Below, in pieces: positions 1 to 13,329 of a DNA stretch of 64,000 bases (the first letter of the stretch is position 1; each line of letters opens with the position of its first letter). Source of the DNA: Nosema muscidifuracis. Taxonomy: Eukaryota; Microsporidia; Nosematidae. The position numbers and the translations under genes are program-made. The notes below the pieces were generated by a model. That model was not told where the DNA came from. It was given only the letters and a program-made list of their open reading frames with translations, and searched no databases. The stretch spans positions 186,001 through 250,000 of the forward strand of contig JAIOKI010000017.1 in NCBI GenBank assembly GCA_028335825.1. Direction: 5' to 3'.

Positions 1-2960
1 CATAAGTTTTCAAGTAAAAGTTGAAGTTAAAGTATAGAGATTGTTAAAAAAGAATATATGCAAAAATGAAAAATTTAATTGGTTGAATAATGTTAGACCA
101 GTAATCAAACCATATATTTCTTTGAGATTTACAACTATTTTAATGATACTTAACCAAATTTCATTTATAGTATACCTTTTATAGGCAAAAATATCTGAAT
201 TAGATATGATGAAAACAGCATTTAGAATAAATAATAAAACTTATGAATGAACAAAATTGCTAATTAGTTAAAACTTACTTTTTTGTTTAAAAATAGTAAA
301 TAATAATCTAGATTCAAAAATTAAAATGATATGTTTTGCATATGTTGATAATATTCTAATATACTCAAAAACTAAAGAAGAACATATTAAACGTTGAAAG
401 TTTCTGTTTGAAATCAATAAAGTAGGATTTACTACAAATGAGATGAAATCGAAAATGAAATTTTGCAACTTAGGTTATAGGAAAATAAAACTAACTTTTA
501 ATTAATAAAACAGAAAGTATCAGATAATTTTCCAGACAAAAAAATATATATCTCGTTCGGAAATTATAGAAAATTTATAGAGAACTACACTAAGTTGACT
601 CAGAGTCGTTATTGTTGATAAAGAAAAAAAATTCAATTTGAGTTAAGAACAGAAAGAGAAGTTAAAAAATAAAAAAAATAGTTAGTACAAAATGTTTGCA
701 TCAGCAGAATATTAAACAACATGATGTTTTTATTACAGATGAATTTAATAACTCGAAGATTTTTTTGTGCTAATCCATACAATTAAAAAAACAATTGCTT
801 TTGAACAACGAAAATTGAGGAATGCAGAATTTTAGTATAGCGAAGAAAAAAAATTCTTGAAGTTTTATGGTCATTAAGCGGTTATAATATTTTAAATGTG
901 ACTAAAAATTGATTCGCACAGAGATCATAAGTTTCACGAAACTATAAATACAAACGGTAATATATATTTTAGCAGAATGTTAAGATGAAAAAACGAATCC
1001 GGATGCATGATTTTGGGGCTAAATATAAGAAACCAAAAAAATTAAAACATAGAATGCTCTTTTTAAAAGTTTAAATGAATCAAGTAAAAAAGAGTATTTA
1101 ATAAATACAATTTTTAAGGTGCAGGAAGATTGTTTACAGAGTAGAAAAACTAACTTAAAGATTTTAAGAAGGATAAACGGAATAACAACGAAACAGATTA
1201 AAGAAATATTAAACATATGGCTAGATGTAAACAGTAAATTTTTACATGTCTAAATATATTTATACATTTAGAAGCGTTTGAACCAGAAGAGAAAGAATCC
1301 TTAATATAACTGAACTATTGAGTGGTAAATATGCTACTACAGTCGATTGTTTTTTAATATTTGAATTTGCGAAAGTATTCGATATTAGAGCAATGAAAAA
1401 TGTACTTAACTATGAAAAGATTCGTATTAGACAAAGATTAATAGAATATTACCGATATTATTAAAGGCTGAATGAAAATCAATTTTAATCATATAATGTC
1501 TAGTCATCATTGTTGTTTAAATGAAAAATTAGGACAAGGCTTGAGAAAATAAGATAATAAAATCAGGTTTAAATTATGTGTATAAAGAGTATTTGAAGTA
1601 GTTAATGTGGCATTTCATTTCTATTCTGAAATAACACAAATAATATTTAACATGGAAATTTTAAATGAAGTAAAAAAAGAAATTTAGAAAAATGTGTTTA
1701 AAGAATAACAAATTTCTCAATTATAGTAATTATAAAAATTACAATTAAATGATAAAATTTTGATTTAAGATGTCGCACATAAATTTAAATATTAGCCTAG
1801 ATGTATATTAGGAATACATGAGCCAACTTAAAAAAATCACAGGTATTAATTTTTAATTGTGAGATGGTATACTGTTATAATATCATAATTTTCTGTTTTA
1901 TTAAATGCCCTAAACTTATCAATGTTTAACAATGAGATTTATTCGAATGCATTAAATCTAATCTAAGACGTAATGTAATGAATCACTTCTATTAACTTTA
2001 AAACTAAAAACCAATTTCAAATATTTTTAAGTATAATAAATTACAATAGACATTTTGTTGAATTATTATCATAAATGATTTTTTAGTTGTTTAAATTACT
2101 TCAAAGAATTTAACTCATTTTTGACTAATTAAAATAATGAAAAATTCTAAGATTTAAAGTCATAATTAAATTTTACTTGACTTTATCAATAACTGATTTG
2201 AATAAGGATTTAAATTTAGACAGGTTCTCTAAATATTGGCCTGTAAGCGAGCTTTATAATGAATGAAAATCCTGTTGCTTATTTATCAGAAACTCTAAAT
2301 ATACATAAAGAAATTATCGAATGGCATTATACTTCTTCACCTGGAAAGTTTAGCAATGATACAATAGAGATAAAAAATTGGTTATATTTGGTATTTATTA
2401 TTCTAGTAAAAGCATTTTAAGGAATTTTAAGTTCAAAATATTAAAATTTATAAAAAAATCAAAAAAATAAATAAGTGATAATAACAAAGAGTTTTATATG
2501 TTTTGTTAAGTAGATAATGCAAACAATAAAATAAAAGAACATTCACATTCAATATAATTAGTAAATCAATGGTGGGATTGAAAGAGCCAATAGAAAAATA
2601 GGAGAAGTACTAATAGACTTACTAGAAATGTTATAAGAAGGATTTAAGAAGCATATAATAATACAGTAGATCATTGAATAAATTTTACCAAATGAAGTTT
2701 TCTTGTATGAAAATAAAGACGAATATTAAAACATAAACTATAATATTCAGAAAATTTTAAAGACGATGATATTGTTATAATTAGAAAAACTAAGTACTTA
2801 AAGATGAATATTGAATGCGAAGAGATTAAAAATATCGTAGGGTGTTTTGTATATGATATCGCTATAAAAATAGAAAACTGATAAAATACATCAGTCAACC
2901 TAAGATGCTTAGTGAAAATATTGATGTTACACATTCATTTTCTGGTCTCTGAAATGAAAT
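1..2960 (+). mobile_element. Ty3/Gypsy LTR-retrotransposon fossil, left end outside window
   Basis: Decayed pol region of a Ty3/Gypsy-type element. In short stretches one can still read a reverse-transcriptase catalytic-loop relative near 0.33-0.40 kb, RNase H-like words near 0.7-0.95 kb, and an integrase core/C-terminal relative near 1.2-2.7 kb, all on the + strand and in the usual RT-RNase H-integrase order. The copy is heavily broken (well over ten breaks) and old; no LTR was recognised and its 5' part lies outside the window. Family assignment rests on motif order only. Confidence 0.6.
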
Positions 2961-5900
2961 ATGGTACTATTAGAATAAGACATTTTTAGATTTTAAATGA
3001 ACGTTAAATTTTTTATATATATAGATAAATTAGTATTAAATAAAAATTGTTGACTAAAAGATCAAATTTTTGATTCATTGAAGGCTAATTTCCACTCTTT
3101 TTTATTATACTGTTTAATTTATCCAAGAAAATATTATCTTAGTTTCTATATTCTTGGAAAATTCTACTTTTGTATCTCTATCTCAGTTACCTCTTTGATT
3201 TTTAAATAATATGATATCAAGTATTTTCTTAAGAGGTATTTACTTAATATATGCCTTGATTCAATTATATACATAAAAGGAGCTTTTTGTTTTTTGCAAT
3301 TAATTTCGTTTTTATATCGTCTCAAGAGATTACATAAGGTATATGATTTTTATTTACCATTTGTATGCCAAGATTAGCTTATTTAATAGTATATCATACT
3401 TTTTTAATTTTTTCTAATTTGAGTTGATTTAAATCATCAAATGATGTTACACATATTTTTACTACAATTAATTCATTCATTTTCTTGTGAATAGCAACAT
3501 ATTAGACTTATTATGTTTAATCCTACATTTATCTTAATATTGGTGGTCCCTCTTGATCTTAACCCATTTGTTTTCTAATATCTGTTGCATCAAATAATTT
3601 TTAAATTTCTTATATAAGAGAATATGTATTAACTTTCATTGTGACTACACATATAGTCGTTTCCTGGCATTTCCCACATTTTTTTTCAAGTGAACTGCAG
3701 TTTTTATAGTTTTATTGCAGTGCGTGCAAATTTCTATTTTATAAAAAGCACAATTTTGCTTAGTCTTTAATTTTATTATTTTTATGCCAAATTGATGATT
3801 TTTAATAAAACTTTTATTTTTTAGCCACTCGAATAACTTCTTGCGTTATTTTGTTATTTAATTGTGCTTTATGACCTGTATCAATCCATCTATACCGTAT
3901 TCTTGCAAATTATATAAGTTTTAATATTGCCGCTCTTCTTTATAATTTTTTTCAGACTGGATTCAAATATGTTCTTTAGCTTAAGGAGAAGTAGCTCTGG
4001 TTATATTCAATCATATAAGATTCCTTTTAGTTCTTATACGATTATGTATATTTTATTTTGTACATGCAGGTTGTAAAAATGTTGTGTTTAATTAAAAAGC
4101 CTAATGTAATGGTCTAAGAGGATCAGTTGTATAATTTTGCTCAAAAAGTAATAGATTGGAAAATTTTACCCAATGGACAAGATTATGTATAAAAATTCAG
4201 AAGCTAACCTAATATTCAAAGAAAAAATTAAAATTATTTCAATAAAATGTTAAAATATAATATCAGAATAAATCTGTTGGATAGTCTATTATTGAAATTC
4301 CAAAAAAACTATTTTAATCTTTGTATCTTTTCAATTTTACTTTATTGTTGATAATTCGACTGCTTGCGTATTAACATAAAATTCGAAATTTACAAACCTT
4401 TATATGGAAAACATTTTTATGTATGTAACTTAATGTTAAAATTCTATCATAACACTTGTTCTCATTTCATTTATAAATGTGACACCCTATTATTAAATTT
4501 GCTACAATTGTAGGAATTATAATGTCTGCCTTTTTTGTAATTACTCAAGAAAAAGCTTGAATAATTTATCATACACCTCAACAATACAAAGAGCATCAGT
4601 CTTATTTCGCAAGAGCTCTTTCTATATGAGGTTCAATTTAATTGATTATAAGAAGTTTTGTCTGTCTCAATCAAAGTTCTAGAACCGCTCATATCTCGGA
4701 ACTAGTATAGTTCTTTTAACATTTTCATAAATTTATTTATAATTTTATTAAAAGTACGAGAATTTATATTCGTTTCTTGATTTATCGCTGTCTATGGTGT
4801 ATTTAGCGACAATTTAAGTACAACTTTAAACATTAAAGAATATAAAGTTTAAATTCATAAAAAAGTTATAATTTTTAATTCTCGGGCTAAATCGATGCAT
4901 GAAGCAATTAATATTGAAACATCTTTTTCTCATTCAATAAACGCCTCATTTATAGCATTTTTGAATCTTCAAAAAAATTGCTATTAATTTCAGATCCGTT
5001 ATTCTTTTCATCTCAACTTCTAATTTATTTAAATTCATTTTAAGAGTAAAAATAAAAATTATTTATATATTTTGGAAGGAAGATAAAAATATTATCTATC
5101 TCAACCAAAAGGTAATAAATTATAATATTCAGCATATTTCGTGAAAAATTAACAGATACGTTTTTATTAGTCATTCTTCGTAGGTAACCAGTACCTGAAA
5201 AATAATAGCCCTGATTGAGGAGAAGTATTAATTTTTTTTGAATCTACCAAATCCATGAGAGGTTAACTTTTGTTCTGATATTGTTTTACTTTGTCGATGT
5301 GAGATGCTGTCGGCATTTTATTTATTTTTGATTTACATCTCTGTTTTTTTCTTTTTTACCCTAATTGATAAATCGAAATATCTTTAATTTAAATAAATGA
5401 AAAATTAAAATAATATATATTTTCTTAGAAATTTTATTTATTTTGTTAAATAGTAATTTGCTAGGAACACATGTTAATTTTATAAGTCTTTTCTGTACAA
5501 TTATATTTACTGTTAAACTTAATAAGTCAAAAAAATCTTATTTAAGTATAAGAAAATATCATCTTAGATAATATCACCAACTTTTATATTGAAGGAGAAG
5601 ATAAAGATGCATTTTAAGAAGTACCTTAATAAATGCCAACATGATAACAGCAATGAAAACGCTGGAAATTTTGTCGAAAATTTACAAATTTTATTCTAGG
5701 GTATTTCTAAAGAACTATAGAACAAGAGCTTAAAAACTATATCCATATATAATTTGTGATTAATGCAGATGCTGTGTTCTACTTCAAAAAACATTAAAAG
5801 CTGTATTTACAAGTGCTAAGTTGTTGAGTGTTAGAATGAAAACGTATTCACAAAAGAAATGATGTTTATTTATATAACATAATCTAATCTATATAAAAAT

Positions 5901-6760
5901 TTGCCTTTTACTTATGTTAGATTTAAAGTAAAAATATTTAATATTAAATATATAAAAATGTGTACTTTTTAACATTAAATATTTTTAAAATTATTTTCTG
6001 AGTTTAAAGCGAAAAAAATAACAAATTGAAAGAAAATAATAATATTATTCAATCATCTGATAAGAATTTGTATTATACGAAGCTATGTTTTTAGCTAGAG
6101 AAAATACAGATGTTAATTGTACTTAAAAAGCTCTCAAACATTTTAATGAAATCGCTATTTTTGATATTTAACGTGAATGTATTTTTATAAATACTTGTGT
6201 ATGCATCTAGTAAATAGAATAAAATGTAAATCTCTTATTAAGTAGTATTACTAGCTGAAATATTTATACCTTTAACTATTGAACAACAAATTAAAAAAAA
6301 AATAATATTTAGATCACGAAACCAGATTTATATTACCATCATTAGAATGTTTATCTAAAGAGATGTTTCTTTATTTAACTAATAAATTATCAGAGAATGA
6401 TCAAAATATCTATGATAATAAGCATTGAGAAAGTAAGATCTTATAATGATTGAAATAAATCTTATGACTATTTTTGAGAATCATAAATTTTGTTAAAATT
6501 TTAGAATGTATTATAAAAGTATCCGCTAATAAAACAATACTACATGACTTAAAATAACCTTATTCTTACAATATAAGAATGTATGATTATGTGTGTCGGC
6601 AAAACAGATCTGTAAATTTCTGTTTATTTTCTATTTAAAATCATATTAGTTTATATAGATGAAAGTTTATACGACAAAATAATTATATTGAATTAACATT
6701 ATATGATAATAATAAAAATAAATAGATGGGTGAAAAAACAAAAAGTAGCTGAATAAAAAA
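2961..6760. other. AT-rich desert, probably decayed mobile DNA
   Basis: No gene is supported here. Frames are closed on both strands. A cysteine/histidine patch can be read on the minus strand near 3.64-3.75 kb (words such as ICTHCNKT and CGKCQET in different frames), which may be a zinc-binding remnant of a transposon protein, and a few gag-like words appear near 5.6 kb on the plus strand. Neither is enough to name a family. Confidence 0.5.
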
Positions 6761-6764
6761 TTGT

Positions 6765-9700
6765 AAAACAACAACAGCTTGACTGATAAATTATAACATG
6801 AATTATACAAGAAAACTAGTAATAAAGAATATTCAAACCCTAAATTTTCATCAACTTATCCTCTTTGATGGCAATTCCGGAAGAATTACAGGCCTACTAA
6901 GCAGTTTTTATATATGCAAGCAGATGCCGAGGGGAGACTGGAATAAAGTAAGGATGATATAGTATAAAAAGTTTAAGACGACTATTTATGATGCTATGAT
7001 AAAGAGAAGAGCACAAAAGATCCTTGTCAACATAGCAGAGAATTTGACTATAGTAGAGGAATATTAAGAGAGTAAAATTCTTACAAACATAGACAATGAG
7101 ACCTCTGTAAAAGAGATAGGTAGGCAAAAGACGATAGACAAATAGTTTAAGAAAACATGGCCTAAGATTAAGATAGAAAAAAAGTTTACGGGACAGAATG
7201 AAAACAGAAAATATATTCAGTAAAGCTAGATATAAAAAACTTATGCTCTATTAATTTAATAATCGATAATTTTTTATACAAACATACCATAAATAATATG
7301 GTAGATTTGGCTAAAATACTCTAAACAGCTCACTCATCAAGAAAAATGTATACTTAAGAAAATAGCTGAATTTGAAAAGGTACGCACGAGATGCTCTGTA
7401 AATTTATAGACGACAGAGAGAGTATTATATCACAGCAGATAAGGGAGACGAGAAGGCATATGCGGTCAAAGAAATTAATTCTTGCAAAACAGAAAAACTT
7501 CACGGCTATGATTTCTTTTTACAGATGATGGTATATTATTTTACAATAAAAAGTTGCAAGATTATTCCAGAGATAAATAATTTAAAAAGAAAATGCCGAC
7601 TTTGAGTTATACAAGATAATCAGGATAATAATACAGCACATAACGTAAAGCTTAAGAAATGAAAGAGTTATGGTTTACAATGTGTGAAGCTCAAAAAAGG
7701 ATATAGTAAATTGTGAAGAATATATGCCACAATGTAACCTAAATATGCAAGAAGAAAAAGTATTTGTTTTAAAAGAAGAATTTAAGGAAATAGTAAGTCT
7801 CCTCCAAACTTAAAGGTCGTGTGACTAGATAAAATACATGTCATCTCTACATAAAGATGGATACAAGATAGTTAGACTGCTTTGCCTAAAAAGTAATCTC
7901 GAAGAAGAGTTGTTCTATAAGGGACGACATATCTAATACCAAAATTAACCTTTGAGCGGAAAGAACTTTAGATTATTATCATGTATATCTAATCTATGTA
8001 AACTAATAACAAAATGTGCAGTATATGTATTACAGAATATTTGAGACAAAATATCTTCTCTGCGAAAATCAGATAGGTACATCCAGAAAAGTACAAACAC
8101 TCACAAATATAACACTCAACAAGAGATATGAATACAAGTTAAAGACTATATAAATAGATGTAAAAAAGGCGTATGACTCTGTAAGTCACGAATACTTAAT
8201 AAAGGGTAAAAACTGAAGATCAGAAATTACAATTGGTAATGAATTAATGTTAAATAAAAGAGTTAAAAGAGGAATTATATAAGGAATAGCTCTTTCTGAT
8301 GTTACTTGTATTATGAATTTATTAAGAAAAATGTTAAATGATATATATCCAAAAAATGAAATTGATTCTGAGGATGTGCTTTCTCTTGCAAAAGCTTCTT
8401 GTTTATAGATGATCTTAAGATTTTGGTAGAGGATAATGATAAACTTGACCAAAATGTTTTTAAGATAGTAGGACTGGAAATTAATGTAGAAAAATCAGCG
8501 ACTAACGCTGAGGCGTGTACAGATAATCCTAGATTTCTAGGAAGCCATGAAAGTTATTAATATTTGAGATCTATTGAAGATAAAGAAAAATATATAGGAG
8601 GCAGTGAAACTAAGATGTGAGAAAATGCGTTGAACAAATTTGAATGCTGAAAACCTGTTTAAATCAATCAATGGTCATTCAATTTCGTCGATTAACAATT
8701 ATATTGTAATTATAGATGCAGAACCTAATGAACTTAAAGAACTCGACGATGCAATCCGGAATATTTTTTTAAAAATTGCAAGCATCAACAGACTGGCTTG
8801 AAATAAAGATTGTACTTGCCCAGAATAAAATTAGGAAGAAGCCTGATAAATATAGAGCACAAGAGTGAGAGGATTTTGCTCCAGTTTTTAATGCTTTAGA
8901 AAATAGCAAAAAATATAAGCCACAGAAAAGCAATACGCATTTGGCTAGAATAGGATTTACGTCCATAAAAACCCCTATATAATAAGATTAGAAAAAACTC
9001 AACTACACAAAACTATGTAGATATAAATAATATCCAGTAGTAAATGTAAAAGACTCGGTGCTGGTTTACAAAAGATATCATAAAGAGAATAGAGTTCGTC
9101 ATGTGCACTACAAGATAGAAATTCGTTTCTCAACAAAAAACTCGTATGTCCACACTGAATGAAATGCATAAAACAGTTAACTATATGAAAATCCAGTGTG
9201 ATAGAATGTTGACACATGACTACATGAAACGATTCAATGAGACACTGAGGTGTATACATCTCAAATATGCAGAAACTATGGATTAATGAATAACAGAAAG
9301 ATACGGAATAACTCTGTCTAGATGTGTATATTAACAAATAATATAGATATACGAGTATAATCATGAATCTAAAACGCGATTAAAGTTAAATACAACCTGA
9401 CATATTTATTATTGATAAAATAGGGAAAGTAGTTATTATCGTGGAAGTTGGGATATTGAGGTTCAATAATCTAAGTACAGTAGAAACAAAGAAAAAACAT
9501 AATTATGATCTGTTAGCGAATCACTTGGTATCGCTGTATAAATTTAAACTAAAAATAATTCCTTATGTGGTGACAAATCCCCATCGACAATATAAAGCAT
9601 AGCTCGAATCAAAAAGCCTAAAAGAGACGTGTATTCTGAAAAGAATCCTAAAGATGACCTTGAAAACACTGATGATGGACAAACAGTGTAAGGTAAGTAT

Positions 9701-9770
9701 TGATTTCATAGACATTGAAGAAGAAGGAAGTGAGAATACAGGGCCAGCTGCTTTGAAAGTAAAATTTTTT
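6765..9770 (+). mobile_element. R2/R4(Dong)-type LINE fossil with restriction-like endonuclease remnant
   Basis: A decayed non-LTR retrotransposon read left to right. Remnants in order: an N-terminal part shared with the fragment at 12.89-13.32 kb; RT block with KKAYDSVSHEYL near 8.17 kb; catalytic region with LFIDDLKI near 8.41 kb; a thumb block resembling LYLPRIKLGRSLINIEHKSE near 8.8-8.9 kb; a Cys/His patch with CDRMLTHDYMKRFNETLRC near 9.2 kb; and a C-terminal block with HNYDLLANHL near 9.5 kb followed by KIIPYVVT. The last block is typical of the restriction-like endonuclease end of the R2/R4 clade, and no APE domain is seen. There are many stops and frame changes, so the copy is dead. 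Both element ends are approximate. Confidence 0.7.
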
Positions 9771-9873
9771 GTATGATGAATAGAAAAATATACCCAAATA
9801 AATATTTTTACTTGTTTAATATGTCTATTTTTACATATATTTTTATTATACACATATTAAATTAATTTTTTAA

Positions 9874-10716
9874 TTAAACTTCAGTATTAGTTTCATTCCT
9901 GATAATATTAGTCTTGGGTTTATTCTTAAAAAGTTTATAAGCCATAAATCCTAATAGAGATACAAAGAAAACAGAAACAGAAAGATTAGTAATAGATAAT
10001 AATTCAGTATTAGACTCTTGAACTAGAAACTTAGGATTTAAATCATCTAAACGTTCTATTTCAGAATTAAACGATTTTATTACACGTACCTGTAGGTCCT
10101 CGAAAGTAGTATTCATATCTCGAAATCCTATCATATTTTCAATTTCTTTGAACTGATCTTTTGTTTTAGTATTAGGACATCCCCTCAATGATACTGGTAA
10201 TAATTTCATTCTTAAACATTCTTTATCATTTTCACATTCATCTTTTAATTCATAAGCTGCACATTGAACTTCTTTAAAATAATCAGAACCATCAAAACAT
10301 AAATTATACAATGAACTGACAAATTTTTCGCCACTAATTTTAGGAAAATCAATATCAGTAACCTTATGCATAGTACCATCTACAACTTTAATATCAAAAT
10401 CTTTGCATGGTAAATGGTCTTGAGATTTTATTATAACTTCTATGTTCTTATTATGACAAGAATTGTAAAAAATTACATCTTGATAATACTCATCAACACA
10501 ATTTTGATCACATTTACACATCTGTCTTGTTAATTGAACCAAGCATTTTGCATGATAATCGATATAATCTTTAATTTCTTCTTTATTGTCAATTGATTCG
10601 TCTTTGATATCTTCACAAATATTATCAAGTACAATAAGATTAGAAGTTATCCATTGATCGAACTCTTCATTATTTAGTTCTTTAGGTTGTTCAATTAAAA
10701 CAATACCTTCATCCAT
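9874..10716 (-). CDS. Hypothetical Cys-rich protein with C-terminal membrane anchor
   Basis: A 280-aa open frame, the only sizeable intact gene in the left 38 kb. I do not recognise a family. The protein is acidic, has about a dozen cysteines spread over residues 58-180 (for example CKCDQNC near residue 68), and carries one strong hydrophobic segment near residues 246-263 (VSVFFVSLLGFMAYKLF) followed by a short basic tail. This predicts a single-pass or tail-anchored membrane protein with a large, possibly disulfide-bonded domain. There is no N-terminal signal peptide from the chosen start, so the anchor may act as the targeting signal, or a short upstream part may be missing. The start is the first Met; no C-run or G-run precedes it, unlike most genes at the right end of the window. 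Codon use is AT-rich like those genes. It sits directly after a LINE fossil. Confidence 0.75.
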   Translation of the reverse strand: MDEGIVLIEQPKELNNEEFDQWITSNLIVLDNICEDIKDESIDNKEEIKDYIDYHAKCLVQLTRQMCKCDQNCVDEYYQDVIFYNSCHNKNIEVIIKSQDHLPCKDFDIKVVDGTMHKVTDIDFPKISGEKFVSSLYNLCFDGSDYFKEVQCAAYELKDECENDKECLRMKLLPVSLRGCPNTKTKDQFKEIENMIGFRDMNTTFEDLQVRVIKSFNSEIERLDDLNPKFLVQESNTELLSITNLSVSVFFVSLLGFMAYKLFKNKPKTNIIRNETNTEV

Positions 10717-10834
10717 AATATTGTAAAAAAAGACGCTTTTATACTTTTTTTGAAAATAAATGAAAAATCAAATTTATTTAATAAAGTATTTGTCATAATA
10801 TTTTATCATATTGAATTAATGAATCCAATTTCAA

Positions 10835-11290
10835 TTAAATTACATTTCGGGTTTAATTTTACAATTTTTATTATTTCGGTTGAATAAAGATATTTTTATT
10901 TGAATTTATTTTCAAGTCTGAATTTAAAATTAATTAATTTATTATTCTGTATTACTAAATACTTGATAAATTAAATTATATTTCAGGTTTAATTTTACAA
11001 TTAATTTATTATTCTGCATATATTAAATACTTGATAAATTTAATTATATATCAGGTTTGATTTGAAAAATAATTTATTTATCTTTAACATTAAATACTTG
11101 ATAAATTAAATTATATTTCAGGTTTTATTTTACAATTAATTTATTATTCTGTAACATTAAATAATTGATAAATTAAATTAATTTTAAAAGTAATTCTACG
11201 ATTACTAATTTATTATTCTTTATATATTAAATGATTGATTAAAATAAATTAAATTCAAAAATGTAATTTTATAATTGATTAATTATTTTA
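10835..11290. repeat. AT-rich tandem repeat, unit about 67 bp
   Basis: Six to seven imperfect copies of a unit holding the words aatacttgataaattaaatt, atatttcaggttt and acaattaatttattattctg. Clear copies of the caggttt word lie near 10.99, 11.05 and 11.12 kb, with poorer copies on both sides, giving spacings of about 66-69 bp. The array lies upstream of the minus-strand gene ending at 9874, about 120 bp beyond its start codon. Confidence 0.8.
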
Positions 11291-12890
11291 GTATCTTAAG
11301 TAATCAAAAAACAGATTAATTATAATATTTTCTTTATAATTGTATTACTAAAGCTATTATTTTTAGTTCTATAATGCTGAATATCTACAGATTTTTCTTT
11401 GAAAATAATCTTCATGTCTTTTTCTATTAAACAACAAAACAAAGAAAGAAAACACTAACTTTAAGGATTTTTACTTTTTTAAAAAACTTTAGAAGAATGA
11501 ACTACGTAAAATATTATAATATTAGGATTTTTATACTAATTCAAAATCTATAATTATCTATACATAAATGATAAATAAAATTTGGTGAAAAGTTTACTGC
11601 AAATAATTTTTCAGAAAATATAGAGAAGGTATTAATCAATAATAGAAATTTATTTTAACTAAATTTGATTGTAGTTTTACATTGATATTACAAACTCGTT
11701 AAAAGTATGATTTAATATTAAAAAATAATTAAATTTACAAATAAATTTAAATACGATTTTTTTGTATATTATATAAATAATATAATTTAATAACAATTAA
11801 GGTTTAAAAGTAAAAGTTGAACATCTTAATAACAATAATTAATAAATAGATAATTTTGAAATTATTCACTCTTTACTATAAATACATAATTAAATAATCC
11901 AAATTTGTATCAGTTTAGCAAATTATTAAAATTTAACAAATTGTACTTTTGAGTGTAATATACATAATGTATAATATTAAAAATGTTAAAATGATTTTTA
12001 AAGGAATAAAAAAGTTTTTATTTAATACTTGCTTTGTTTCTCGGTACTTTTATATCTTAGCTTTTTATTTCTCATTGATTTTTCTTCAATACTTTTATCG
12101 TCAGATTACAAAATCAACCTTTGGATTCTTGTATGTATACAAGACTTAATGAAAATCTAGAGTAGTATCCAAAACTTTTTTATTCTGTTTCTAAGAATCA
12201 TGAGATGAAGTTAGAAATTTATAATTTTTTAAACACATTTTTATGATTATTTTGAATTAATTATAAATTGTAAATTACCATTAAAAAGATTTTTTTCGTA
12301 AAAAATATGAAACTTGTAAAAAGGGTTAAATATTGGATTATGTCAGTTATTTTTTGAAAAATCAAAATGAAATTATCAATATTTAAGATTTAACAAAGTG
12401 TTTAGATAAAAATCGTACAGAGAAGAATATTTTAATATGCATAATATTTAAAATAAGTGTGATAATAATTTCTTAAAAAAATCAAATTATACTGACATAT
12501 ATTAATTTAACTATGAGAATGTATTTTTTTAAAAAAGTTGGTTCGTACAGTAAGATAATAGCAAAAAGTATATAGGATCATTCTTTATGATCAAATAAGC
12601 GATGTATTATTAATGGTAGTTATGATACAAGAATTGATCGATATTCGTAGATATATAACTTAAAAATTTCTTATTTGGCAAACGAATTTTTGTTAAGCAA
12701 AGTAGTGACAGAATTTATATTTAGGTCCGTGTAATAGATATACATAATATAAAATTAATTACATAAAAATGCTAGAATTTAAATACTAATTATGATAAAC
12801 TTACCAATAATCTTAATTAAAAAATTATATATCAGACATATAATGCTATAAATATTTGATCAAATTGTTAAATATTAATTAAAACATTAT
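11291..12890. other. AT-rich stretch, nothing recognised
   Basis: Very AT-rich with closed frames; the 66-aa open frame at 11949-12149 is hydrophobic low-complexity sequence with no family resemblance and is not accepted as a gene. Confidence 0.5.
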
Positions 12891-12891
12891 A

Positions 12892-13315
12892 TTTTAGCAA
12901 TATAAGGATGAATAAAACAATAACAGCTCGTACCGATAAAATATAATATGAACCTGACAAGATCATGATTAATAAAGAATTTGTAGACCATAAGTTTTTC
13001 AACAACTTATCCTCTTTGATGGTAATATTGAAAGAATTACAATCCTACTAAGCAGTTTTGAGTATATGGAAGCAGATGCCGATGAAAGGCTGAGATAATG
13101 TAAAGATGTTTTATTGTGAAAAGTTTAAGGAGACTATTTATGATGCTATGATAAAGAAAAGAGCAAAAAATGCCCTCGTCAACGAAGCAGGGAATTTAAC
13201 TATAGTAAGGGAATAAAAGAGGAGAATTATATCAAGAGAGCGAAAACTCTTACAGACATAGATAATGAGACCTCATTAAAAGAAATAGCCAGACAAGAGA
13301 AGATAGACATCTCTT
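12892..13315 (+). mobile_element. Fragment of the R2/R4(Dong)-type LINE
   Basis: About 420 bp aligned in the same orientation with the 5' part of the LINE fossil at 6.77-7.14 kb. Shared words include caacttatcctctttgatgg, gactatttatgatgctatga and cctactaagcagttt. The two copies differ by many substitutions and small indels. The similarity stops near 13.31 kb, where a minus-strand LTR-element fossil begins. Confidence 0.8.
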
Positions 13316-13329
13316 TAACTGATTTTGAG

